Source: Bacteroidales bacterium
GTDB lineage: Bacteria > Bacteroidota > Bacteroidia > Bacteroidales > UBA932
Reading direction: 5' to 3'
Assembly (NCBI GenBank): GCA_017619655.1
Contig: JAFZRV010000001.1
Location: 310,001 to 374,000 of the forward strand
DNA: 64,000 bases
The notes under the pieces were generated by a model, which saw nothing but the letters and a program-made list of their open reading frames with translations, was not told the DNA's origin and did no database searches. This document shows, one piece after another, positions 18,014-26,427 of the stretch. Position 1 is the stretch's first letter; each line of letters begins with the position of its first letter. The translations under genes and the position numbers were made by a program.

Positions 18014-19311
18014 GGCCGGTAGCGTTCGAGCAGCCGCAACTGGAAGAGGTACTGCCACTTGGCCTGCAGGTAGTCGGAGACTGCCTTGAGGCGGTTGTTG
18101 CGGGCTACCAGGTAGTCGAGAGCGGTGGCTGCGCCCAAGTTGTACTTGGCTTCGGTGATTTCGAGCAGGCTCTGCATGGCCTGCAGCGTCTCTTCCGACG
18201 ACAGGTAGCGCTGCAGGCAGTTTTCGGCTTCGATGCCGGCGCTCCGCATCTCTTCGAGCACCTGGGTCTGCATCTTTTCGGCGCTCAGCCGTGCCATGTC
18301 CAGGGCCAGGCGGCTCTTTTTCAGCTGTGTGGCGGCCTGCCAACTGTCGAAGAGCGGGATCTGGAGCCGCAGGGAGACCGAAGGGTTCCGGTTCTCTTCC
18401 AGCTGGTTGCGGAACGGTGTGTCGTTGGTGCTGCTGTAGAAGCTGCCATAGCTGGCCGAGGCGCTCAAGGTGGGGAAGAAGCGCCCTTTGGCGGCGCGTT
18501 CTTCGTATTGCCGCTGGGCGATGCGGGCCTCGGCGCTGCGGAGGCGCGGATCGCGCTGCAGCCAGGCGTCGGCCTGGGCATCGGTAAGCAGGGCCACTCG
18601 CACGGCGACCGTATCGGGGCCGAAGTGCTCGCCGGCGGAAAAGGGCGTGTCGCCCGGCAGGTTCATGAGCCGGGTCAGCGAGAGCGTGGCCGTGCGGACG
18701 CGGCATTCGGCGCTGACCAGGGCCGCTTTCTCGGCCGCGACCTGCGCTTCCATCTCGTTCAGGGCGCTTTTGGGCTGGCTGCCGGCTTCCACGAGCCGGG
18801 CCGTCCGTTCGCGCTGCTGCACGATCGTCGCGTGGCTTTCCCGGGAATAGGCGTGTATCTGTTTGGCCAGCATCAGTTCCAGGTAGGCGCGGGTCACGTC
18901 GGTTTCCAGCGCGCTGCGCAGGTCCGCGGCCTCCAGCGAGGCCACTTCCACGGCCTTTTTGGCGGCCAGCCGCTCATGGTGGCGCGAAAGCCCTTCGAAG
19001 AGGGGGAGGGAGGCGCCGACCGAGGCGCCGGTGGCATGCGTCAGCGCGTTGTGGATGATGACCAGTTCCTGCATGTCCACGCTGCGGCCCCAGTTGAGGT
19101 CTTCTCCGAGCTGCACGGCCAGCGTGGGGAGCCAGCGCAGGCGCTGCTGCGTGAGCTCCGTCTGCCGCACGGCGACTTCGACCTGCTTCTCGCGGATGTC
19201 GAGGTTGTGGGCCAGGGCATACTGGATGCAGCGCTCGAGCGGCCAGGCTTCCTGCGCGGGAAGCGGAGCTGCGAAAACGCTGAGCAACAGGAAGATGATA
19301 CTTCGTTTCAT
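18010..19311 (-). CDS. TolC-family outer-membrane efflux channel
   Basis: A 433-residue outer-membrane protein with a cleavable signal peptide (MKRSIIFLLLSVFAAPLPAQ). The two tandem TolC/OEP repeats start around PLERCIQYALAHNLDIREK and DAQADAWLQRDPRLRSAEARIAQRQ, each followed by long amphipathic helices (for example ERTARLVEAGSQPKSALNEMEAQVAAEKAALVSAE). It provides the exit duct for the adaptor at 16862-18013. Its ATG lies 15 nt after the hairpin terminator at 19327-19348, so its expression depends on read-through or on an unseen promoter. Translation is coupled to the adaptor. Confidence 0.92.
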   Translation of the reverse strand: MKRSIIFLLLSVFAAPLPAQEAWPLERCIQYALAHNLDIREKQVEVAVRQTELTQQRLRWLPTLAVQLGEDLNWGRSVDMQELVIIHNALTHATGASVGASLPLFEGLSRHHERLAAKKAVEVASLEAADLRSALETDVTRAYLELMLAKQIHAYSRESHATIVQQRERTARLVEAGSQPKSALNEMEAQVAAEKAALVSAECRVRTATLSLTRLMNLPGDTPFSAGEHFGPDTVAVRVALLTDAQADAWLQRDPRLRSAEARIAQRQYEERAAKGRFFPTLSASASYGSFYSSTNDTPFRNQLEENRNPSVSLRLQIPLFDSWQAATQLKKSRLALDMARLSAEKMQTQVLEEMRSAGIEAENCLQRYLSSEETLQAMQSLLEITEAKYNLGAATALDYLVARNNRLKAVSDYLQAKWQYLFQLRLLERYRP

Positions 19312-19319
19312 GACAGGGA

Positions 19320-19348
19320 AAAAAGAGGGTCTCTCCGGAGAGAGACCC
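19320..19348 (-). terminator. Intrinsic terminator after the peptide genes
   Basis: An 8-9 bp perfect stem (19327-19334 with 41-48, loop CCGGAG) is followed on the minus strand by CTCTTTTTTCCC. It stands between the second double-glycine peptide and tolC and would keep peptide transcripts more abundant than those of the channel and adaptor. The opposite strand also has a U-run, so it may act in both directions. Confidence 0.75.
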
Positions 19349-19356
19349 GGTTTTTG

Positions 19357-19512
19357 CTACACGGTCGGCTTGTCCTTCTTGAGCAGGAACAACGCGCCGA
19401 TGAATCGGGCCAGGATGCCGATCACATACCCGATGGTATAGAGTGCGTCTTGTGCTTTCTTGTCTACGCCGCCCCAGACGAGTGCGGCCTCTTGGATTTC
19501 CAATACTCTCAT
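19357..19512 (-). CDS. Double-glycine-leader peptide B (bacteriocin-like precursor)
   Basis: A 51-codon gene too small for most gene callers. It starts at the ATG at 19512 behind a perfect AGGAGG Shine-Dalgarno that overlaps the stop of the upstream peptide gene, so the two are coupled. The 15-residue leader MRVLEIQEAALVWGG ends in the GG processing site. The predicted 36-residue product starts VDKKAQDALYTIGYVIGIL, has a hydrophobic core with a GxxxG motif (G28-YVI-G32), one Arg, and a basic tail KKDKPTV. There is no cysteine. These are features of class II, especially two-peptide (class IIb), bacteriocins. Adjacent C39 exporter and TolC genes support secretion. Function is inferred, not shown. 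Confidence 0.75.
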   Translation of the reverse strand: MRVLEIQEAALVWGGVDKKAQDALYTIGYVIGILARFIGALFLLKKDKPTV

Positions 19513-19524
19513 GGTCGTTTCCTC

Positions 19525-19710
19525 CTATTTGTCCATATCGATTCCTAAAAAACCATCTTTGAAGCCCTTGATCAGATTGGGCAGGTAGTCCATGATCGTG
19601 TCGATCAGGTTGCGGACTTTTTCCAGGATGGTGGTCAGCAGTTTCTTTTCGGCACCGCCCCGGAGCTGGAGTTCGGAAGAAGTCATTTCCCTCAAACCCC
19701 ATTCATGCAT
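19525..19710 (-). CDS. Double-glycine-leader peptide A (bacteriocin-like precursor)
   Basis: A 61-residue precursor. I start at the ATG at 19710 (MHEWGLREMT), with GGAAG 8 nt upstream; an in-frame ATG at 19725 and a GTG at 19788 are alternatives. The leader LREMTSSELQLRGG matches the double-glycine consensus (hydrophobic residues at -4, -7, -12, E at about -8, GG at -2/-1). The predicted 42-residue product begins AEKKLLTTILEKVRNLIDTI, is amphipathic and helical, and contains GxxxG (G49-FKD-G53). It has no cysteine. It lies 73 nt or more downstream of the C39 transporter gene and directly before peptide B. Confidence 0.75.
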   Translation of the reverse strand: MHEWGLREMTSSELQLRGGAEKKLLTTILEKVRNLIDTIMDYLPNLIKGFKDGFLGIDMDK

Positions 19711-19797
19711 CAGTTTTTCTTCCATCTGTGTGAGTGTTAAGTGATTCCCGTCCTTGCAGGTGTCCGGGATTGACCTGTTCGTGCGCACATATCTTTC

Positions 19798-21858
19798 TTA
19801 CAATTGAATCGTCCGGTCGGCGATGGCCGTGTTCTCGGCCTGGTGGGTGATCATCATCACGGTGCCGCCCTGGTCGCGGAAGCGGACCACTTCTTCCAGC
19901 AGGCATTGCCGGGCATGGTCGTCGAGCGAGGAGCTGGCCTCGTCGAGGATGAGGACGGACGGCTGCCGGTACAGGGCCCGGGCCAGGGCGATGCGCTGGC
20001 GCTGGCCGCCCGAGAGCGTGCTACCGCGTTCGCCGATGCGGGTGAAGATGCCCAGCGGCAGCTCGCGGATGAAGTCGCCCAGCTGCAGGCTGTCAAGCAG
20101 TTGGACAACGCGTTCGATATCGGGTTCCGGCGCGAAGCCGGCGATGTTTTCCAGGAGGGTGGCGTTCAGCAGCTGCGGCTCCTGCGGGACGATCGAGACG
20201 AACTTCCGCCAGGCGTCCAGGGCGAAGAGCCGGATATCGTGCGGGCCGAGCCGGATGACGCCGCGCTGCACGCTGTAGTCGCGCATCAGCAGGGCGGCGA
20301 GGGAACTCTTCCCGCAGCCGCTGGCGCCCTGGATGGCCGTGATGGCCCCGGCTTTCAGCGTCAGGCTGAAGTCGTGCAGCAGTTCGGGGCAGCCGGGGTA
20401 GGAGAAGGAGATGCGGTCGAAGTGCAGGTCTTCCCCGGGCCGGGGCGTGAAGTGCCCGAAGCCGGCTTCCTCCGGCGGCAGCCCGTTGATGTCTTCGAGG
20501 CGTTCCCACGCGATGCGGGCGTCGTTCCAGTTGTCGTTGAGCTTGACCAGCTCGCCCAGCGGCGCGGAGAACCAGGCCGTCAGGGAATAGAACGATACCA
20601 GGGCGCCGATGCTGAGGCTGCCGTCGAAGATATACAGGGAACCGGCGGTCAGCAGGGTCAGGGTCAGGAGCCGGGCGATGCCGTCGGAAGCGGTGGCGAA
20701 GCCGTTCGCCCAGCGCCCGCCCTGCAGCAGTTTGCGGACCAGGATGCGGTATTCTTTCTCGATGTTCTGCAGCACCTGCTCGGCCTGGCCGAAATGGCGG
20801 ACCGTCCGTGCGGCGCCGATGCCTTCGATCGTCTTTTCCTCGAAGACGGCCGACTGCTCCATAATGTCCCGGTTTACCCTTTTGTTCACCCGATGGGCGA
20901 CCAGGTATAATACCAGATAGATCGGAATGAATGTCAGCATGAAAAGGGATAGCCGCCAATGCACGGTGAACATCAGGGTAAACGAGACAAGGAGAATGAG
21001 GGAACTGGTCAGCAGGGTGTCGGTGCCTTCGATGAGAAAGCTCCGCACCTTGGCGGCATCGCCGACCCTGGCATGCAGTTCCCCCGCGCCCCGCCGGGTG
21101 AAAAACCCGGCAGGGAGCCGGAATAAGTGGGTCAGGTATGTGAGGATGAGGTGTGAATCGAGCTGGAGGCTGAGCCGCAGGGCATAACGGATGCGGCCGT
21201 AGCCGGTGGTCAGGGCGAAGGCCATGACGGCCAGCATGAGCAGGCCGGCCTGCAGCAGGGAGTGGCGGCTGCCGGCCGGCAGGACATGGTCGATAATATA
21301 CTGCAGGAACAGGGCGGTACAGACGCCGGCGACGATGTAGACGACGGAGCCGGCGAGCATCAGCCCGAATTCTTTCCAGGAGATATGAAGGAAGCAGGAG
21401 AACAGAGAAGGGTGCTGCTGCCGGGGTCGGTCGCCTTCCCGCGCCGCGTCCGGTGAGAGAGTCACCAGGTAGCCGGTCCACTGTTCCTGCAGTTTTTCAA
21501 GGGATATGCGAAGGTGCTTGCCCCGTGCCGGGTCCATGACGCGGGCATAGCGGGACATGAGGGCGTAGAGTACGACAAAGTGAAGGTCGCCGCGCTCGTT
21601 GACGATGTGCAGGATCGCGGGCTCCTTCAGGTCCCGGAGCCTGGCGAGGGCCTTGTCGTCGGACTTGTAGCCCGTGGCGCGGAAACCGATGGCCTGGGCA
21701 GCGTCGAGGATGCCCTTGATGCTGGTGCCCGCCTGCGAGGTGCCCGACGCCTCGCGGATCAGGGAGATGGGAATGTCTTCTCCATAATGGCGTGCGACGG
21801 AGGCGATGCAGGCAGCTGCACAGTCCGTGATGTCGTGTTGTCGGATGGCCGTTTTCAC
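19798..21858 (-). CDS. C39 peptidase-containing ABC exporter (double-glycine peptide transporter)
   Basis: Cuts the leader off double-glycine peptides and exports the product across the inner membrane. 686 residues, GTG start at 21858. The N-terminal C39 protease shows Q7, C13 (DITDCAAACIASVARHYG), H93 (GDLHFVVLY) and D109 (VMDPARG), so the full catalytic set is present. The membrane domain covers about 160-440. The ATPase has Walker A GASGCGKSS (about 509), signature TLSGGQRQR (about 612) and Walker B VLILDEASSSLD (about 633). It is the first gene of the leftward run that includes its probable substrates (19357-19710), TolC and adaptor. This is the PCAT/CvaB type, not a simple lipid or drug exporter. 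Confidence 0.93.
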   Translation of the reverse strand: MKTAIRQHDITDCAAACIASVARHYGEDIPISLIREASGTSQAGTSIKGILDAAQAIGFRATGYKSDDKALARLRDLKEPAILHIVNERGDLHFVVLYALMSRYARVMDPARGKHLRISLEKLQEQWTGYLVTLSPDAAREGDRPRQQHPSLFSCFLHISWKEFGLMLAGSVVYIVAGVCTALFLQYIIDHVLPAGSRHSLLQAGLLMLAVMAFALTTGYGRIRYALRLSLQLDSHLILTYLTHLFRLPAGFFTRRGAGELHARVGDAAKVRSFLIEGTDTLLTSSLILLVSFTLMFTVHWRLSLFMLTFIPIYLVLYLVAHRVNKRVNRDIMEQSAVFEEKTIEGIGAARTVRHFGQAEQVLQNIEKEYRILVRKLLQGGRWANGFATASDGIARLLTLTLLTAGSLYIFDGSLSIGALVSFYSLTAWFSAPLGELVKLNDNWNDARIAWERLEDINGLPPEEAGFGHFTPRPGEDLHFDRISFSYPGCPELLHDFSLTLKAGAITAIQGASGCGKSSLAALLMRDYSVQRGVIRLGPHDIRLFALDAWRKFVSIVPQEPQLLNATLLENIAGFAPEPDIERVVQLLDSLQLGDFIRELPLGIFTRIGERGSTLSGGQRQRIALARALYRQPSVLILDEASSSLDDHARQCLLEEVVRFRDQGGTVMMITHQAENTAIADRTIQL

Positions 21859-21968
21859 AGGTGTCGTTTGGGTTTGCTTTTCCGGTTAAAAGAGGGAGCT
21901 CTCCAGCACATGTCTTCCGCCCATCAGACGATCTCGCACACGGCTCCCTCGCGTTCAGTTTCTAAACG

Positions 21969-21998
21969 CAAAGTTGCGGTGCGGAATCGATTTTCCGC
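21969..21998 (-). promoter_or_regulatory. Possible promoter and operator of the peptide-export operon
   Basis: CAACTTTG (21969-21976, minus strand) is one base off the TAnnTTTG -7 element. Directly upstream, 21981-21986 and 21993-21998 (GCGGAA / TTCCGC) form a palindrome over the spacer, where a repressor could bind. The weak -7 match keeps confidence low. Confidence 0.35.
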
Positions 21999-22043
21999 CC
22001 GCAGAAAAGCAATTTCTTCGCTGGACCTGGAAAAAAGAAAAAG

Positions 22044-22544
22044 TTAAACTTCCGCCGTCTTGAATAGTTCCTTGAAAAGCGGGAAGACATCCTGGGAAAT
22101 GGCCAGGAGCCGGGGGTAGAGACGGGATTCCTCGATTTTTTCTTTCGGGATGAATTCCAGCATGTTATTGGCCGAATCCACCAGATAGACGAGGGCCGAA
22201 AGCAGCAGGGTGAAAAGGCAGATGGTCAACACGACGCCGAGCAGCCGGTTCAGCCAGCCAAGCAGGGAAATCTGTATAATTTTCTCGATGAGCCTGCCAA
22301 ATAAATTTAAAATGATCGCAACTACAAAAAAGATCACGATAAATGAAACGGCTTTCGCCCAGAATTCGGGCATGTTGACGTGTTCGACCACCCAGTCCGA
22401 GACCCGGACGGAGAAGCGCAGCGAGAGCGTGATGCCGAAGTAGATGACGGCCAGTGCGACCAGTTGCTTGACGAGTCCGTTCTTGACGCCGAAGTAGAGC
22501 GCCGGCAGGAAACAGCATACGATGACGATATCGATGACACCCAT
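22044..22544 (-). CDS. cvpA: CvpA family membrane protein
   Basis: A 166-residue inner-membrane protein with four predicted transmembrane segments (about 3-20, 26-44, 62-86, 100-121). GVKNGLVKQLVALAVIYFGI and SFIVIFFVVAIILNLFGRLIEK match the CvpA family, named for colicin V production in E. coli, where loss affects export indirectly. It lies 185 nt upstream of the C39 exporter on the same strand. CvpA is widespread and usually unlinked to bacteriocin genes, so the neighbourhood may be coincidence. It has its own promoter (22570-22577). Confidence 0.88.
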   Translation of the reverse strand: MGVIDIVIVCCFLPALYFGVKNGLVKQLVALAVIYFGITLSLRFSVRVSDWVVEHVNMPEFWAKAVSFIVIFFVVAIILNLFGRLIEKIIQISLLGWLNRLLGVVLTICLFTLLLSALVYLVDSANNMLEFIPKEKIEESRLYPRLLAISQDVFPLFKELFKTAEV

Positions 22545-22569
22545 GGTACTGATTTTTGCTTTCGGTGCC

Positions 22570-22596
22570 CAAAATTAGTGAATTATCGTATCTTTG
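22570..22596. promoter_or_regulatory. Divergent promoters for cvpA (-) and ileS (+)
   Basis: TAATTTTG on the minus strand (22570-22577) serves cvpA, and TATCTTTG on the plus strand (22589-22596) serves ileS. Both are full matches to TAnnTTTG and lie 25 and 31 nt from the respective start codons. Confidence 0.65.
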
Positions 22597-22627
22597 CAAA
22601 TTCATACTGTAACAACCGTTCATCGAT

Positions 22628-25600
22628 ATGCGATTTGCCGAATACAAGAAGCTGGACCTCGTGGCTACGGGCAATGAGATCCGCGAGAAGTGGGAAAAAG
22701 AGAATACCTTCCGGAAGGTTTTGAAAATGAGCGAGGGAGCGCCCAAGTTCATTTTCTTCGAGGGACCGCCCTCCGCCAACGGCATGCCGGGCATCCACCA
22801 TGTGATGGCCCGTTCCATCAAGGACGCCGTCTGCCGCTACAAGACGCAGACGGGCCACTTTGTGGAGCGGAAGGCAGGCTGGGATACCCACGGCCTCCCG
22901 GTCGAGCTGGGCGTCGAGAAACTGCTCGGCATCACCAAGGCCGACATCGGCACGAAGATCTCGGTGGCGGAATACAACGCCACCTGCCGCCGCGAGGTGA
23001 TGAAGTACACGAAGGAGTGGGCCAACCTGACCGAGCGCATCGGCTACTGGGTGGACATGGACAATCCGTACATCACCTACGACAACCGCTATATCGAGAC
23101 CCTGTGGTACCTCCTGAAGAAGATCTACGACAAGGGCCTTCTCTATAAGGGATATACGATCCAGCCGTATTCGCCGACCGACGGCACGGGCCTCAGCTCG
23201 CACGAGCTCAACCAGCCCGGCTGCTACAAGGACGTGAGCGATACGACCGCCACGGTGCAGTTCGAGGTCATCCGTGACGCCGCTTCCGAAAAGTACTTCG
23301 TCGACGGCCTGCCGCTCTGCATCCTGGCCTGGACCACCACGCCGTGGACCCTTCCCTCGAACACCGCCCTCTGCGTGGGCCCGAACATCGACTATGTCCG
23401 CGTGAAGAGCGCCAACCCGTATGCGGGCGCCGAAGCCGTCTACATCGTGGCCAAGGACCTGGTGGACGCCTGGTTCAACGCCAAGACCAAGATTCCTTTC
23501 GAAGTGCTGGACGGCACGGTCAAGGGCAGCGAGCTGGTGGGCATCCGCTACCGCCAGCTGATTCCCTGGTTCAAGCCGGACGGCGACGCGTTCCGCGTGA
23601 TCCCGGGCGACTATGTGACGACCGAAGACGGTACGGGCATCGTCCACATCGCGCCGACCTTCGGCGCCGACGACAAACGCGTCGCGGCAGCCGCCGGCAT
23701 CGGCGCCATCATGCCTGTCGACCGCGACGGCAACCCGCAGGCCCAGGTGGACCGCCAGGGCCGCTTCATGCGCCTCGAGGACATGGATCCCGCTTATGCC
23801 GCGTCGGTCGACCCTACCTACGAACCTTATTCCGGCCGCTATGTGAAAGCCGGCTACAAGAAATACTTCGAGAAGGTGGATGAAGAGGGAACCCTCGACA
23901 TCGACCTCTGCGTGATGATGAAGGCCGACGGACGCGCCTTCAAGGTGCAGAAGCACGTGCATAGCTATCCGCACAGCTGGCGGACCGACCTGCCGGTGCT
24001 CTACTATCCGCTCGACTCCTGGTTCATCAGGACCACGGCGGTGAAGGACGAGATGGTGGCGCTCAATCAGCAGATTGTCTGGAAGCCCGCTTCCACGGGC
24101 ACGGGCCGCTTCGGCCAGTGGCTGGAGAACATCCAGGACTGGAACCTGAGCCGCAGCCGCTTCTGGGGCACGCCGCTGCCCATCTGGCGCACCGAGGACG
24201 GCAAAGAAGAAAAATGCATCGGCTCCGTGCAGGAGCTTTGCGACGAGATCGACAAGGCCGTGGCCGCCGGTTTCATGCCGGAGAACCCCATCAAGGGCAA
24301 GGGCTACGACGCCATCGACCTGCACCGTCCGTTTGTCGACACCATCTTCCTGGTCTCCGACAGCGGCCGCAGGATGGTCCGCGAGAGCGACTTGATCGAC
24401 GTGTGGTTCGACTCGGGCGCGATGCCCTATGCGCAGGAAGGCCTGCAGCAGCTCGGCAGCGAGCGTTTCGGCGCAACGGCCGACTTCATCGCCGAAGGCG
24501 TCGACCAGACGCGAGGCTGGTTCTACACGCTCCACGCCATCCACACGATGGTGAGCGGTACTCCTGCCTTCAAGCGCGTGATTTCCAACGGCCTGGTGCT
24601 CGACAAGAACGGCAACAAGATGTCCAAGCGCCTGGGCAATGCCGTCGACCCGTTCAAGGCCCTCGACACCTACGGCGCCGACGCGCTCCGCTGGTACATG
24701 CTCACCAACGCCGAGCCCTGGGACAACCTGAAGTTCGACGAAGGCGGTGTCGACGAAGTCCGCCGCAAGTTCTTCGGCACCCTCTACAACACCTACGCCT
24801 TCTTCGCCCTCTACGCGAATATCGACAACTGGATTCCCGGCCCCGACCGGGCATCTCTCCCCGAGATCGACCGGTGGATCATCTCCCGCCTGAACAGCCT
24901 CATCCGCGACGTCCGCGCCGCGTACGACGATTACGACATGAAGACCGCCGGCCGCCTGATCGAGAGCTTCGTCTGCGACGACCTATCCAACTGGTACGTC
25001 CACCTGAACCGCAAGCGCTACTGGGCCGGCGAGATGACCGCAGACAAGCAGTCCGCTTACCAGACCCTCTATGCCTGCCTCCTCAACGTGTCCGTGCTGA
25101 TTGCCCCGATCGCACCGTTCTTTGCCGACCGCCTCTACCTCGACCTGACCGCGCCCGTCCACCCGACCGAAGGCTGCTCCGTCCACTTCGTGCAGATGCC
25201 GGAATCCGACGCCTCCCGCATCGACGCCGACCTGGAAGAGCGCGTCCGCCTCTCGCAGGACGCCACCTCGATGGTCCTGGCCCTCCGCAAGAAAGTGGGC
25301 ATCCCGGTGCGTCAGCCGCTGCCCAAGATGCTGGTGCCGGTCATTTCTGACAAGGTGCGCGCCCAGCTCTCCGCCGTGCAGAACCTCATCCTGGCCGAAG
25401 TCAACGTGAAGGAGATGGCGTTCGTGGAGAATACCGACGGCATCCTCACCAAGAAGATCAAGCCCAACTTCAAGAACCTGGGCAAGGTCTACGGTTCGCG
25501 CATGAAAGAGATCGCCGCGGCTTTCGCTACGCTCGACCAGCCGACCATCTCGGCCATCCAACGTGCTGAAGCCGAAGGAACCGCCTACACCCTGGCGCTG

Positions 25601-25984
25601 CCGGGCGGGGAAGTGCTGCTCAACCCCGGCGACTACCAGATCAGCTCGGAAGACATGCAGGGCTGGCTCGTCGCCTCGCAGGGCGCCCTGACCATCGCTC
25701 TCGACGTCGAGATCACGCCCGAGCTCCGTCAGGAAGGCCTGGCCCGCGAGCTGATCAACCGCATCCAGAATCTCCGCAAGAGTTCCGGCTTCGAAGTGAC
25801 CGATCGCATCGAGGTGGTCATCGAGCCCAATGCCGCCCTGCAGGAGGCCCTGGAGCGCTTCGGCAGCTATGTCTGCGCCCAGACCCTGGCCCGCAGCATC
25901 CGTTTCGCACCCAAGCCTGAGAACGCGGTCGAGGTCGAATGGGAAGAAGGAACCCTTGCATTGGGTATTGTGAGATTGAAATAA
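22628..25984 (+). CDS. ileS: Isoleucyl-tRNA synthetase
   Basis: Charges tRNA-Ile. 1118 residues with the class I motifs PPSANGMPGIHHVMAR (HIGH variant GIHH), DVWFDSGAMPYAQ, and KMSKRLGNAVDPF (KMSKS variant). The editing domain (CP1) includes WTTTPWTLPSNTALCVGP and the DGTGIVHIAPTFGADD stretch. The motif variants and length place it in the eukaryote-like type 2 IleRS group common in Bacteroidetes, a group generally less sensitive to mupirocin than type 1 (family knowledge, not shown here). The C-terminal about 250 residues are the anticodon-binding region. Confidence 0.97.
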   Translation: MRFAEYKKLDLVATGNEIREKWEKENTFRKVLKMSEGAPKFIFFEGPPSANGMPGIHHVMARSIKDAVCRYKTQTGHFVERKAGWDTHGLPVELGVEKLLGITKADIGTKISVAEYNATCRREVMKYTKEWANLTERIGYWVDMDNPYITYDNRYIETLWYLLKKIYDKGLLYKGYTIQPYSPTDGTGLSSHELNQPGCYKDVSDTTATVQFEVIRDAASEKYFVDGLPLCILAWTTTPWTLPSNTALCVGPNIDYVRVKSANPYAGAEAVYIVAKDLVDAWFNAKTKIPFEVLDGTVKGSELVGIRYRQLIPWFKPDGDAFRVIPGDYVTTEDGTGIVHIAPTFGADDKRVAAAAGIGAIMPVDRDGNPQAQVDRQGRFMRLEDMDPAYAASVDPTYEPYSGRYVKAGYKKYFEKVDEEGTLDIDLCVMMKADGRAFKVQKHVHSYPHSWRTDLPVLYYPLDSWFIRTTAVKDEMVALNQQIVWKPASTGTGRFGQWLENIQDWNLSRSRFWGTPLPIWRTEDGKEEKCIGSVQELCDEIDKAVAAGFMPENPIKGKGYDAIDLHRPFVDTIFLVSDSGRRMVRESDLIDVWFDSGAMPYAQEGLQQLGSERFGATADFIAEGVDQTRGWFYTLHAIHTMVSGTPAFKRVISNGLVLDKNGNKMSKRLGNAVDPFKALDTYGADALRWYMLTNAEPWDNLKFDEGGVDEVRRKFFGTLYNTYAFFALYANIDNWIPGPDRASLPEIDRWIISRLNSLIRDVRAAYDDYDMKTAGRLIESFVCDDLSNWYVHLNRKRYWAGEMTADKQSAYQTLYACLLNVSVLIAPIAPFFADRLYLDLTAPVHPTEGCSVHFVQMPESDASRIDADLEERVRLSQDATSMVLALRKKVGIPVRQPLPKMLVPVISDKVRAQLSAVQNLILAEVNVKEMAFVENTDGILTKKIKPNFKNLGKVYGSRMKEIAAAFATLDQPTISAIQRAEAEGTAYTLALPGGEVLLNPGDYQISSEDMQGWLVASQGALTIALDVEITPELRQEGLARELINRIQNLRKSSGFEVTDRIEVVIEPNAALQEALERFGSYVCAQTLARSIRFAPKPENAVEVEWEEGTLALGIVRLK

Positions 25985-25990
25985 TATCGT

Positions 25991-25998
25991 TATATTTG
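25991..25998 (+). promoter_or_regulatory. -7 promoter element for the DksA-like gene and lspA
   Basis: TATATTTG, a full TAnnTTTG match, lies 26 nt before the ATG at 26025. It starts 6 nt after the ileS stop. Confidence 0.65.
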
Positions 25999-26024
25999 AA
26001 TTTAGTTTTAAACCCACGATAGCG

Positions 26025-26420
26025 ATGGAAGAGAAGAAAGAGGAGACTGTAGAGAAGGTCCGCTACAGCGACGAAGAACTGCAGGAGTTCAAGGAACTGA
26101 TTCTGCAGAAGTTGGCCAAGGCACGCAAGGACTACCAGATGCTGCAGTCGCAGATCGACCACAGCAGCAGCAACGACACGGAGGATACCTCTCCGTCGTT
26201 CAAGGTCCTTGAGGAAGGGTCTGCTTCCCAGGCGAAGGAGGAGGCGAGCCAGCTCGCCGCCCGGCAGTACAAGTTCATCCAGAACCTGGAAGCCGCGCTC
26301 ATCCGCATTGAGAACAAGACCTACGGCATTTGCCGCGAGACGGGTAAGCTGATTCCGAAGGAGCGTCTGCGCCTGGTCCCGCACGCTACGCTCAGCGTGG
26401 AGGCGAAAAACAAGCGTTAG
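26025..26420 (+). CDS. TraR/DksA family protein
   Basis: 131 residues: an acidic and helical N-terminus, a coiled-coil middle (about 20-85) and the DksA-type C-terminal motif YGICRETGKLIPKERLRLVPHATLSVEAK. In E. coli DksA a four-cysteine zinc site stabilises this region. Here only one Cys (C in YGICRETG) remains, the usual state in Bacteroidetes homologues, so it probably folds without zinc. Such proteins bind RNA polymerase through the secondary channel and modulate stringent-type control; that role is inferred from family. lspA follows after 7 nt. Confidence 0.88.
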   Translation: MEEKKEETVEKVRYSDEELQEFKELILQKLAKARKDYQMLQSQIDHSSSNDTEDTSPSFKVLEEGSASQAKEEASQLAARQYKFIQNLEAALIRIENKTYGICRETGKLIPKERLRLVPHATLSVEAKNKR

Positions 26421-26427
26421 GCTGTCG

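Noticed and set aside
22044..22544. CvpA (colicin V production family) as part of the peptide-export locus
   Set aside because: CvpA is widespread and normally unlinked to bacteriocins, it has its own promoter, and a 185-nt gap separates it. I list it as a neighbour only.
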